Assembly (NCBI RefSeq): GCF_964656455.1
Contig: NC_135719.1
Span: forward strand, 73,396,283 to 73,460,282
Reading direction: 5' to 3'
Length of the DNA: 64,000 nucleotides
DNA from: Halichoerus grypus
Lineage: Eukaryota > Chordata > Mammalia > Carnivora > Phocidae
The notes beneath the pieces are model-generated. The model did no database searches, was not told the DNA's origin, and worked only from the letters and a program-made list of their open reading frames with translations. The translations under genes were made by a program, and so were the position numbers. Below, piece by piece: positions 36,165 to 46,719 of this stretch. Numbering within the stretch: the stretch's first letter is position 1; every line of letters starts with the position of its first letter.

Positions 36165-36200
<36 letters not shown>
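36165..36200. repeat. (TA)18 microsatellite
   Basis: An uninterrupted run of TA units. Confidence 0.97.
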
Positions 36201-36201
<1 letters not shown>

Positions 36202-37849
36202 CCTTGCTTATAGTGTTTGAATGTAGAAAATGAGTTGTGGAAAATAACTATGCAAGACCGTATTTGAAAAATTTAGACGATATTTTCAAAAGACAAATTA
36301 TAAAGTGGCACAATATTTTATTCAAAAAACAGGCAGAAGTCCTTTATATCCAGAGATTCTTACTGTTATCTCCTGGCAAAAACTGCTTTGTAAGAAAAAT
36401 TATTCAAAGAAAAAGATTTCCATCATTTCACAATGGTTCTCGAAACTTTATATCAAAAGAGAATTGTTTTTGTGCAATTAAAATCTTTAGACACATCAGA
36501 GAGTTGTAACATTGCCTTTTTGTAAGGTCAGCAACACCATCAATTCAATTAATCCTCTCAAATATTCTCTACATTGCTCAAAAGCCATCCTCATCAGGGT
36601 GGCTGATGTGATGGCGTCGATAAGAAGGGAGAAGCAAGGATGGCATCCTGGTGGATTTTATCATTGTTCCTCTCTACACTATTAAAAGACTTGGAGTCTT
36701 ATTTTTAAAGTCTCCTCATTCTATTTCAGTTTTGTTTGCTTTTGTAAATATAGTTGAGAAAGAGCAAATGTACCGTTTGTCAATGTTTCTTTTGTGCATC
36801 TGTTTGCCTAGTGGCATAACAAACTCTGAAAAAAATATAATATCTGTATATAACATATGTATCTATTATAAATATGTGTATAATATATACATGTTAAATA
36901 TTTCTATATTCAGATGAATTGTGTGTATTGTAGGTATTAGCCTATAATCTGTGAATGATTGGTGGTAATATTAAAACAGAAATTATAGGGTCTCTTCTTT
37001 GTCCCCACACAACCTTCTTAGGAACCGTACCCTCCTTTTTGCTTTGAATCACTCTCTAGGAAGGTTTTCTTTCTGGTAACCGGTTAAACACTTCTGCTTT
37101 ATCAAGAATAAATGTAGTTTAAAAACATAGTAAATAAATGCCTCTGAATATATTTTAGGGCTTTTCTTTTATAATACATAAAGTGCTAGTTTCATGTTTC
37201 CACCTGTTCTAATAGTGCTTTTTCATTTATAAGAAATCTTTACTGAAGTGCTTTATTTAAGTTCAGGGACGGAGAATTTGGAGAGAGTCCAGATACAGTA
37301 ATAAAAATCAGTAAGCCTATATGCAAATACATTTTGGGAAAATGGTAATGCTTGCCAAGATTTTAGTCAACCTGCCAAAAATTGCATTTTACAAAATGCA
37401 GTGGTGTTACTCATGCATTTTTCCGTACTGTGAATGCTAATGAATAATTCCCAGTGGTTGTAGAGGGGACTGGTCCAAAGAGGTAGCTTCTGGGGTTTAT
37501 GCACGAGTTACAGGCTTAATGTAGACATGGTTTAAGACTTTTCTTTTAAAATTGGGCTCCATGGGTATCTAATTCTTACTATTCTGTGTTATGGAAATGA
37601 ATCTAAAGGGCAGAAAAAATGTAAGAAGAAATGTTCTCATTCCAAGGTCTTAGTTGTAGAAAATTTTTCATTAACTGATCCACTTTAGGTTTGCTAAAAG
37701 AACAGCTAGAGGAAAATTAAGTGTTTCTCCTAACTGTGTTGAGTTAGTGCAAGACTTATATCCTAATTTTACCATCTTGGTTTCCCCAAGTCTAATTTTT
37801 TCTTGTAAAAGACAGAAGGAAGTAAGATTCAGCCAACTATTTAGAGGCA
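36201..37849. other. Unassigned AT-rich sequence
   Basis: No gene or interspersed repeat recognised. A TA-rich stretch lies at 36836-36905. The frames at 36237-36509 and 36651-36917 have no family features. Confidence 0.4.
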
Positions 37850-38064
37850 GCTTTTCATAGTGGAAAGAATATGGACTTTGCCATTCAATTTACTTGGCTA
37901 CCAATCATACCACTACCCATATTAGCTCTGTAACTTGTGCTAGCTTTGTAAATGAGGATAATAATTGGTATCTAGCTTTTAGGGTTCTTGTGATGATTAA
38001 ATAAAGTTAAAAAAATTAAAGCACTTGGCTCATAAGAGGTGTTCAATAAATGTAAGCCTTCTTC
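37850..38064 (+). mobile_element. MIR SINE, sense strand
   Basis: The order 'agtggaaagaatatggactt', 'agctctgtaacttgtgc', 'gtaaatgaggataataattg', 'gtgatgattaaataaagtta' and 'gtgttcaataaatgtaa' is a full MIR with its tail. Confidence 0.8.
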
Positions 38065-38500
38065 CTGAAAGCAATTCTCATTAATAGAATAGTCTGATTT
38101 AACTAGGAAATTGAAATCCAATCATACATTTAGAGAAAATGAGTTTTCATACAAACATATTTAAGTATAAAATGGAGAAATTGAGAGAAGGAATCATTTG
38201 ATTTCCACAAACAGACACACTTGCAATTTTTAAGATTCCAGTTAAAGAAATAAAAGGCAACTCTTCTCTTACTGCATTTGCTTGTCTGCATTCATGGCTA
38301 ATCATATGGAATTAAAATATTTGACCTATTCCTTAGGAATGCATTTTTAAAACTAAAAGGTATGCACTAGTATCAGAGTGGGTAAAGTGTAGAGGTATAG
38401 TGGATAATGATTACCTAAATTATAGAAGTAAATAGATCCGTTCTTATAAAAGTTTTCCATTGCACTAAATAAGTCAGACTTTTTAATTAAGTCCGTAATT
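38065..38500. other. Unassigned sequence
   Basis: No feature recognised. Confidence 0.4.
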
Positions 38501-38501
38501 A

Positions 38502-38693
38502 GAGTTGCCAGATAATTTATAGGATGTCCAGTTTGAATTTGAATATCAGATCAACAGTGAATTCTTTTGTACTTTTAGGTATGTTCTAAATATTGCATGG
38601 GACATACTTATACTAAAATATTATTTGTTGTTTACCTGAAATTCAAACCTCACTGGGTGTCTTATATTTTTATTTACTAAATATGGTAACCTC
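38502..38693. mobile_element. Palindromic MITE-like DNA transposon fossil
   Basis: The two halves are imperfect reverse complements. The left edge 'gagttgccagata' pairs with the right edge 'tatggtaacctc', and 'gtccagtttgaatttga' pairs with 'gaaattcaaacctcactggg'. The innermost arms meet around 'ctaaatattgcatgggaca' near 38586-38604. The whole element is about 190 bp and can fold into one long hairpin, as expected for a small non-autonomous DNA transposon. I recall the same sequence as an old mammalian repeat but cannot name the family with certainty. Confidence 0.75.
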
Positions 38694-38825
38694 ACTCATA
38701 TTCTAAATACTTTCTATGCATTTTTATACATTTTATGATTATATTATGAATTATCCTACCATAACACCAACTTCTTTGCTTATGACTGATCTCAGGCCTT
38801 TTATACATATTATTGCTGAGTTATT

Positions 38826-39111
38826 ATTTTTCTTTTTTTAGATTTTATTTAAATTCAAGTTAGCTAACATATGGTGTATTATTAATTTCAGGCATAGAAT
38901 TTAGTGATTTGCATATAACACCCAGTGCTCATCACAACAAGTGCCCTCCTTAATGCCCATCATCCAATTACCCCGTTTCCCCACCAACCTCCCCTCCAGC
39001 AACCCTCAGTTTGTTCCATGTAGTTGAGTCTCTTATGGTTTGCCTCCCTCTCTGTTTTTATCTTATTTTATTTTTCCTTCCCTTCCTCTATGTTCATCAG
39101 TTTTGTTTCTT
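38826..39111 (-). mobile_element. Carnivore L1 3' UTR, antisense, 5'-truncated
   Basis: Antisense L1 blocks: tail 'agattttatttaaattcaag', then 'gctaacatatggtgtatta', 'cagtgctcatcacaacaa', 'aatgcccatcatccaatta', 'cctcagtttgttccatg'. The 10-bp repeat ctgagttatt flanks it at 38816-38825 and 39112-39121. Only the 3' UTR was copied. Confidence 0.88.
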
Positions 39112-39121
39112 CTGAGTTATT

Positions 39122-40982
39122 TCTTGAGACATTTTTTTTTCTTTATATGGGGAAGGGATGGTGAAGTTAAAATTCTAGGAGAACCCTGAAGCTAAAATCG
39201 TCTATGAGAAATAACTTATACAAACTGCATAATGAATATCAAGCTGCATTTACATTGCTCTATTTTAATAAGTGAGAGCAAAGATCTCTAAAAGCAGAAG
39301 ATAGCTGATATCATCATATTCTACTACATGGCCTTACAAAGGAGGGAGAAGGAATAATCAATCCAGAAGTTCTGAAAGACTCTCCCTTAGTAGATTGTAT
39401 GTACGGCTGGGCAGGCTTCTCCGTATGCAGCATTATAATGAAGCTGCAAGAGGGAGAGATTATTCTTTCAGTTTTATTCATATTATGCACAAGACTTTCG
39501 AATTAGTTTTTTGGTGGGTAAGCACCTTAAATCACCTATAAGACCTCAGCTTTATTGTTCAGCATTAAAGAGCAGAAGAAAGAGCAAAGAGTTTGAAGAA
39601 TTAAATGAATACATAGGAAATTTGTTCATACACGTGCCTTATGTTTTAACAGTAAATCACTAACTTTTTAGACCTGGAACTGCCTGCCAACGCTGAGTTC
39701 TGGGGGCGGGGGGTGCGGTGGGGAGAAAGAGAGCAAAAGAGAAAATTTTGCCTGCATTGGAACAGAAAATAATGTTGAAGCAAATAGAACTCTATATACT
39801 TTTGACAGTTCAAATGATACATAAGCACACAGGCTGACAACGGCTGGTTTGTCCCTGCAGTTCACTTCGCTCAACTCTGCATGGTTCTGTAGGACAATGA
39901 AATTCAATGCACTTAGAATTTCCAAAAAAAAAAAAAAAAAAGTGAGCTCAGATTCTTTTAAAAGCATTTCTATGAGAAAACGGATCATTTACATGCCAAA
40001 AGCACTTTTAATGTGACATATTTAGCACATGTATTATTTAGAACGAAAGCTGCTTGAACTTAGCGAATTTTAAAGTCTATAAAACGGCACCCCACTGCGC
40101 AGAAAGGTAGCAGTTCTCTTGTTATGTGATTATGTGGAATAATAGACTTGTACATAACTTTTTACGAAATTAAAGGTATGACATTTACTTTCGTTTAGCC
40201 CTATAAATTGCACTTTAGAACATAAAGAATGGCCTGATAAGTGAATTTGTTGTTCCTTCAAGCAATTTAACTGATTTTTAAAGAACAGTTTTGTGTTCCA
40301 TCTATTGAGTAACACATCAAACAGTTATCTTAGTAGATTTAATGAGGCTCGTATATCACTTAACTCTTCTGAGAAATGTTCAGGGACCCTTAAAATGAGA
40401 AAGGTGGACATCCCAGTTTGTTTTGTTTGCTGCTTGCACTGGAGTCCAAAACCAAGTGCACAGTTCCACTGTCATGGTGGCTACTCTGCTGGGCGGGGGG
40501 AGAGGGTGGCTTCCCAGCAGCCGCCGTACACGCCTCGTGGTGGGACATGGGCTGGCCTCAAATGCCTTTGGAGAACAAATTGAGATTGCAGATATGATAA
40601 GATTTGGGGCATATTCTCTGACAAACATACCGTTTCCCAAGAAGACCCTCTCATCAGAGCACACTACCTTACTTAGAGGAAACATTCAGAAAATATTTGT
40701 TTCTTTAAGTATAACTGTGGACAAAGCAGCCAGGTCTTAAAAAGTAAACAGAGATCTGCTGAAAAAGGGCCAAGAGCTCTTGGCCCTTCCTCATTTATGA
40801 TAATTTTGCCTCCAGTGAAGAGATAATGATAAACTAAGCTGAACACACATACACACATATGTTGGGCTGAATTTCTATGATGCAGCCAGTCAGAAATATC
40901 CTCATGCCTGTCTGGAAGTGATTCTCCAAGTGGAATCATAGGAAATGATTTATCTTACAGATGAATGCAGGATGGACTGACT
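39122..40982. other. Unassigned sequence with a GC/CpG-rich pocket
   Basis: No repeat recognised except an A18 run at 39924-39941. A local GC-rich pocket with several CpGs (40488-40550) is overlapped by four short open frames on both strands (40293-40939, 88-105 codons each). None shows a known domain, and no splice-site or promoter pattern can be fixed by eye. Confidence 0.4.
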
Positions 40983-41041
40983 GTCTCTCTATGTATCTAT
41001 GTGTCTATCTATCGATCTATCATCTATCTATCATCTATCTA
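40983..41041. repeat. (CTAT)n/(ATCT)n microsatellite
   Basis: Tetranucleotide CTAT/ATCT units with several interruptions. It lies 39 bp before the L1 target-site duplication at 41080. Confidence 0.93.
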
Positions 41042-41091
41042 GCAGAGTCCAGCATGTGTCAAATCTCTGTGAGTTTAAGTAAGTGAGTGAC

Positions 41092-41192
41092 ACCCAGTGT
41101 TCTGGGTGTTATACGCAAACAATATATCATGGAACACTACATCAAAAACTAATGATGTAATGTATGGTGATTAACATAACATAATAAAAAAA
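41092..41192 (+). mobile_element. Very short (101-bp) carnivore L1 3' end with 12-bp duplication
   Basis: The text 'atggaacactacatcaaaaa', 'ctaatgatgtaatgtatggt' and 'gattaacataacataataaa' is the last part of the carnivore L1 3' UTR, ending in an A7 tail. A perfect 12-bp repeat taagtgagtgac lies at 41080-41091 and 41193-41204. The left junction has an inverted repeat acacccag / ctgggtgt around 41090-41109. Confidence 0.9.
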
Positions 41193-41204
41193 TAAGTGAG
41201 TGAC

Positions 41205-41482
41205 TTGATAGCTTGTTATCAGAGTGAGTGTGTTTCAGTGGTACACAAAGCTGTTTCAAGATTTCCATTTTTAAACCTCTTCTCTCCTCTCTACCTCCTT
41301 CACCCCCTCCAGAGATTTCAATGATTGTGTTTAAATTTGCTTCAGGCTTGAATTTTGGCATTCAGGAAATCAGCTCAGCAACTCTTCAGTAATTTATCTG
41401 GGTTGCTAGAAAGACTCATTTGGTGCCCCTTAAAGATAGAGACCCTTGACTGAAAACAAAGTGCTGTGGCAGGTCAACACAC

Positions 41483-41485
<3 letters not shown>
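41205..41485. other. Unassigned short stretch
   Basis: No feature recognised before the GT microsatellite. Confidence 0.4.
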
Positions 41486-41531
<46 letters not shown>

Positions 41532-41545
41532 TTGTTGTTGTTGTT
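41486..41545. repeat. Compound (GT)22(GTT)5 microsatellite
   Basis: About 45 bp of perfect GT passes directly into five GTT units. The reverse histidine/threonine-rich frame at 41430-41624 is a translation of it. Confidence 0.97.
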
Positions 41546-43699
41546 TTAAAGGAAAGTTTGCTTTGGCAAACCTACAACAAGGTGTTTTTCTCTTCCTTTG
41601 ATTTTTCTGAATTAAAATAGACAAGATTTAGGGTATTAGAAAATGCACCCTAGTAAGCACACTGTTTTTCCTATTTGTGTTCTCATGTCTATGTTGCTCT
41701 TGTAACAGCTTTGTTCACAAGGAGATGGAAATAAAACTGGATCTCAGTCCAAAAGGTGCAATTATGGTCATTTAAGCCAATAACATAATTATGTATAGAG
41801 TGTATATATTTATCAGATATGTGCAGCCATTTTGAACTCTTTATGTATTATCATTGCCACTTTACAGCTTTCTTGAAACAATTTTCAGCATCATCTAAGT
41901 AAAAATCACAGAGAAGGTTAAATGCTAAAAATATACTTTAAAATTACATTGAGGTGATGGCTTAAAGCCAGAAAAATCAAAGAATTTCTATCTTACCATC
42001 CTTCTCTATTTCCTTTAGATTAATTGACATCAGAAATTTAATTAATCCCTATCGTTGTCAACAGTCTTTTGTGTTTATTTTGAGGAATATGGTTCAAGAG
42101 GATGCTTACCCAGAAGGACTTAAATGCAAACCTGTTTCAAACTCTGTTTGGAATCTAAGTTTACTACTTTATTTGTGTGTGACATTAAATTTCCATTCTC
42201 AGAATAAACACCACACCACCTGGGATTATGATGACTTTTCATTTTTAAACCAAAAATTTAGCATTGTTTGAAGTCTAGTTTATTTCACACCTTCCCAAGG
42301 CTCTCTTTAATGCAAGCAGGTAGGATCCCGAATCTTCCCATCTTGCTGCAATCCAACAGTTACTAATATTCACATGTATGTGTTGGTAAAAAGGAAGGTT
42401 GCTTTTAGCAAGCATGAGGCAAGGTTTTAATTTGTAGCTGATAATTTGCTACTGGAAGCTTACCTTGATTAGTCTTCTTACTGCACCAACAGTTTTTGAG
42501 GTGGTGTGAATTACCTGCTGTGTATGTTTTTACCACTCACTCAGGGATGAAAATGAATTACAACCTAGCCCTCAATTAAAGCTCGAAATAAGAAAACCTC
42601 AAACTTCTTTTATGTCTGCACTTCTAAAGAACAGAATTAGTTGCTTCTGATATCATTGGAGTTGTAATTCACACTCTTGGAAATCCTGCAATGGATCTTT
42701 CAGCCCCACTCAAACAAGCACATCTCAGCTGTTACCCAATTACATTGCCTTTGCTCCAAGTCAAATCATCATCCAACAGCTGAGAATTGAAACAAACTCC
42801 ATTTGTGAAAATGAACCATGAATTTATTGATAATGTGGAATGTTTATAAGTGTTATTTCTCGTCATCCTACAGAAATTAATATGTTATTTTTGGTCCTAT
42901 TAATTGTGAAATTTAGGAAATTGAGTCATGGACTTTGATTTAATATTTCATTAGTGCACTATTTAATTTTCAGCAGTGCTGGAAAGAAATACATTAATGA
43001 AAACTTTGAATAAATATTTTTGGAACACTGTTGTTAGATCTTTTGAGAAAATGTCCATTACTTTTCACCTGCTTATTATAAGTCTACAAAAGCTTGTATT
43101 GTGTTTGTTGGGTGATCTGGACATCTCAAAAGGGAACACACAGGCATTCAAATAGTCTATGAGTTTATTCATTGGTTCATGTTCTTATTAGGCACCTTTT
43201 GTGCTCTGTTTGCTCATGCCACAGGGAAGAGAGGGCTCTTGAGTTCTAAAGCACTTTCATTTTCTATAGGAAAACTTGGATTTTGCCATTCACTTTCAGG
43301 GAGAAAATGTCATGTGAAGGCATTGTGCTTATAAGTGGTCATATATCCTGAATCTGCTGCTATTCTATAAATCTCTTATTTCCCTCTGGAAGAAAAGTGG
43401 GATACCTGAGAATTTTCTCACCTAAGATCAGCATAGTAAGCGGCAGGAAGTGGGAAAAGCAAACAGAGACCGAAGTCATAGGATGATTTTCTGCTCTAAT
43501 GATTGGGAAGGACTAATAGATAGCAGAGAGCACCTCCTCATTCACTTACAAACGAAAACAAGTTTGTTTCCTTGATATCGCTGTGGAAATAAAGGTTTCA
43601 TTTGAATTCTGAGAGTAAGCATTGGGCTGCTCAGGAGGAGATCCCATACAGGACTCTGTAGGCAAGGGAGGAATAAACAGAGGGGACAAAGCCTGGAAC
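41546..43699. other. Unassigned, repeat-poor sequence
   Basis: About 2.1 kb without a recognisable gene or repeat. One short frame at 42071-42271 has no family features. Confidence 0.4.
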
Positions 43700-43749
43700 T
43701 TCCAAACAGATTATAAACTCCTTGATAATAGAGATCTATTTAAATAAAT

Positions 43750-43784
<35 letters not shown>

Positions 43785-43850
43785 TTATTTACTTATTTAT
43801 TTAGTGTTTTCCATAGCATCTAGTTCACGGCTGGCGTCACAACTGGTATA
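43700..43850 (+). mobile_element. L2 3' end fragment split by a (TTTA)n tract
   Basis: 'acagattataaactccttga' and 'taatagagatcta' on the left, and 'gttttccatagcatctagtt' and 'cacggctggc' on the right, are consecutive parts of the sense L2 3' end. The tetranucleotide tract sits exactly between them, where L2 normally reads 'gtcttattcatcttt'-like sequence. Confidence 0.55.
43739..43803. repeat. (TTTA)n microsatellite
   Basis: About 14 TTTA/ATTT units, with one TTATTATTTAC interruption near 43783-43792. Confidence 0.97.
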
Positions 43851-46160
43851 AGTGGTTTCTTGATTAACACCCATGTTCCAAGGTGATAACTAAGGTTTAC
43901 AAGACCAAAGGAAGGGCAGTTACGTTATATACTGGATACAGTGGTTTTAGCAGACTTTACCTTACTTTTGATATTAGTAGAATTACATCAAATTTACCAA
44001 CTAATTTTAATTACTTTCCTCTCCTTTGCAGTCATAAATTTTTTAGTTACGTTTCTTTTCTGCAATGTCACGGGAAAGATGATATTTGAAGCTCTTGTTT
44101 GTTCATGTTCCTGGAAAGAGGAAAATTATTATTCATCTAGTTCTTCCTCCCTCCTTTGCTATCGAATGACAAGATTGTTGATAAGTAGCTGCATATTATG
44201 CCAGGTAACAATATTGTCAGAACTCTTTAATCTTAGGAATAGAGAAGTAGATTTCCAAGTAGATCGTGAATGGAAAATTAATGAGTTTAAAGAAGAGAGG
44301 TTTTTTGGGGGGTGCTTAACCTTTTTGGAGGTCTGTACAATGCTACTAGTTAATGCTGTTTGATACTGTTAAGTGATGCTTTAATGTTTCACTTAAGAAA
44401 ATCCTACCATTGGATTTTGTTTGATTTAATGTAATTATGAAGGTTAATTATGTCTTCTCAGACTTAAGTTATGTTTTTATTAATATGAAGATAATACCTA
44501 GCCAGCCATTCAGGGTTAACTTCAAATTGAAATTGGACCACTGTATGGTTGATTTTATTGCCCGCATATTGGGTAGTAGCTCAAATAAAAGTAGAAATAA
44601 AATCCCATGTGCTTGTATGTTAGCTAAAAGTTGTCTCAACCAGATCACTAATCTGAGAATAAGCATGGAATTAAGCAGAAGCTGGAGGGTGATACAGATA
44701 GGAACACAAGGTCATTTTGCTGCACAACCATGGAATATGATTTTCCTGTCTGTGTCCCTTGTTCACTTTCTTCTATCCCTTGTTTACTCTTTCCCTCTTT
44801 CTTTCTCCTTCATTTCTCTTCTCTCTCTTTTCCTAGAAAATTTACTACCATATATCAGTTGTATATTATTACAGAGTGTTTTTTTCTAGCCTAGGGGTTG
44901 GGTAAAATAATATAAATTCACTATGTATTTTTTTAGTCTGGATATGTGATACAACTAAGCATGACAAAAGATATATATATATAGCCAAAAACTCAGCCAA
45001 TTGTACATAGTATTGTATGGATAACATTTTTTTCTAAAAACAGGTGAATTCAGGGCCGTTTATGAGCTTCTGCAGCGGATGCCTAAATCGAATAGGAACT
45101 GAACAAGCACTTTAAACAGCCTACTGATGCCCTGCCACCCACTGGATCCGTTCAGGGCCTTGGTAGCCTATGTTGGCAGAGTTTTCATGATCTTGCTCCC
45201 GTCTCTTTCGTGCCCCATGATACATGGAAATATGTATTTCTCCCGGCCTAAAATGTTGGAGTTTATCAATTACATAGAAGTTAGGAATTATGAAATGTGA
45301 TCTTGATTTATCAAGCTGATTATTTTTGCAGCCAGCTGCATCACTGAAAGCAGAACTACTCAGCTATTTAAACACTGGTTGTTTTTTCTCACATGTCAGA
45401 TAAAAATCCCAAATACTGTGGAGGAGATAGCGCTGAGTAGCGAGAGACAGAGCATTGAAGGAAAGTTTTAACTGCTGATACTTAAAGTTTTTCTTTGGGA
45501 AAAACATGGAAATGTGAATGATTTCTGATCTGTATAACGTTTAAGTGCATTTTGCTTGCCTGTTAGGCAGTTTATTTTACTTAGCGTGCTATAGCATATG
45601 GTATCATAAATTAAGATGATTTTAAAAGATGGAAAACTAGTGCAAAAAAGCAATCCTTTAAAAGTTCACACATGATTCTAGGGCATTTAGAAAGAGAATT
45701 TTGGATATTTAAAACTAACAAGCTTTATGTTAATCGTGGTATGATCCTGGCCTCATTCCCAAATAAAACAATAAAAAAAATTAGTCTATTATCAAATATA
45801 TGATTTTAATAGATACTGCACTGTGGGATTTATGCCTTATTTTATTTTAAAAGAAAAATCTTGAGTTAATTGGCTAGCTTTTGAAATTTGCACTGAAATA
45901 TGTGCATCTATTCAGTCTACTAGCTTCATTGAACTGTTGAGTTCAATATATGAGAAGATATGGTATTCAAAACAGATTATACTTGCAAAGATTTGCAGGC
46001 CTGTTTTGCCTATTAAAATAATGAAATTATATTCCTTCCCAACCACACACCAGAAAAAAATCTGAAAACACTGTTTGGATTATGTCTATTCAGTTTAAAC
46101 AGTTCATGAGTAGAAGCCTTTGGAAGAAGTAGTAGGGATCAATTAAGATACTGTGGATAA
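43851..46160. other. Unassigned sequence holding the longest open frames
   Basis: Forward frames at 43941-44363 (140 codons) and 44437-44889 (150 codons) are the longest in the window. Neither shows a domain, a conserved motif or a plausible relationship to the other, and they are in different frames. The hydrophobic end of the second comes from CT-rich DNA (44750-44840). I do not regard them as genes. A short (TA)n lies at 44972-44983. Confidence 0.4.
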
Positions 46161-46164
46161 TACC

Positions 46165-46400
46165 ACATTTTAGAATGAGCCCTGACTCTGAGGAGTAAAG
46201 ATCTGGGTTGTAGAACTTTCTCAGCTACTTACCAGCTGAATGATCTTGGGTTTGTCTTACAAACTCACTTTCTCATCCATGTGGGAACAATAATGCTTTT
46301 CCTACTTACATGTTTTGAAGTGCAAAATAAGAAATGAGGAAAAGCCTGGGAAGACATAAATCATTATTCAAATGTGAGTTATCATTATCTTCTGTTTAGG
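46165..46400 (+). mobile_element. MIR SINE, sense strand
   Basis: The order 'tagaatgagccctgactctg', 'gtaaagatctgggttgtaga', 'cttaccagctgaatgatctt' and 'tcactttctcatccatgtgg' is MIR. The right end is near the SINE insertion at 46421. Confidence 0.75.
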
Positions 46401-46420
46401 TATAAGAATTAAGCTTGTTG

Positions 46421-46624
46421 GGGGGCGCCTGGGTGGCTCAGTTGGTTAAGCATCTGCCTTCGGCTTGGGTCATGATCCCAGGGTCCTGGGATAGAGCCCT
46501 GCATGGGGCTCCCTGCTCAGCGGAGAGCCTGCCTCTCTCTCTCCCTCTGCTGCTCCCCCTTCTTGTGCGTGTGCTCTCTCTCTCTGTCAAATAAATAAAT
46601 AAAATCTTAAAATTAAAAAAAAAA
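46421..46624 (+). mobile_element. CAN/SINEC SINE, sense strand
   Basis: Full copy: head 'ggggggcgcctgggtggctc', B-box region 'gggatagagccctg', CT-rich middle, AATAAATAAATAAA tail and A-run. The 17-bp duplication aagaattaa(g/a)cttgttg at 46404-46420 and 46625-46641 has one mismatch. Confidence 0.96.
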
Positions 46625-46719
46625 AAGAATTAAACTTGTTGATATCCAGTTGGGTCACTGTATATTTTTGTCATTTTCCCCCACTTTTTATCTTTCATAT
46701 GTATTCCATGTCTATTTTA

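Noticed and set aside
40983..41041. CRISPR-like array of short repeats
   Set aside because: It is a plain CTAT/ATCT microsatellite without spacers, in a mammalian genome.
43941..44889. Two consecutive forward open frames of 140 and 150 codons as a possible gene
   Set aside because: They lie in different phases, have no domain or motif, and the hydrophobic end of the second comes from CT-rich DNA. In AT-rich noncoding DNA of this size such lengths occur by chance.
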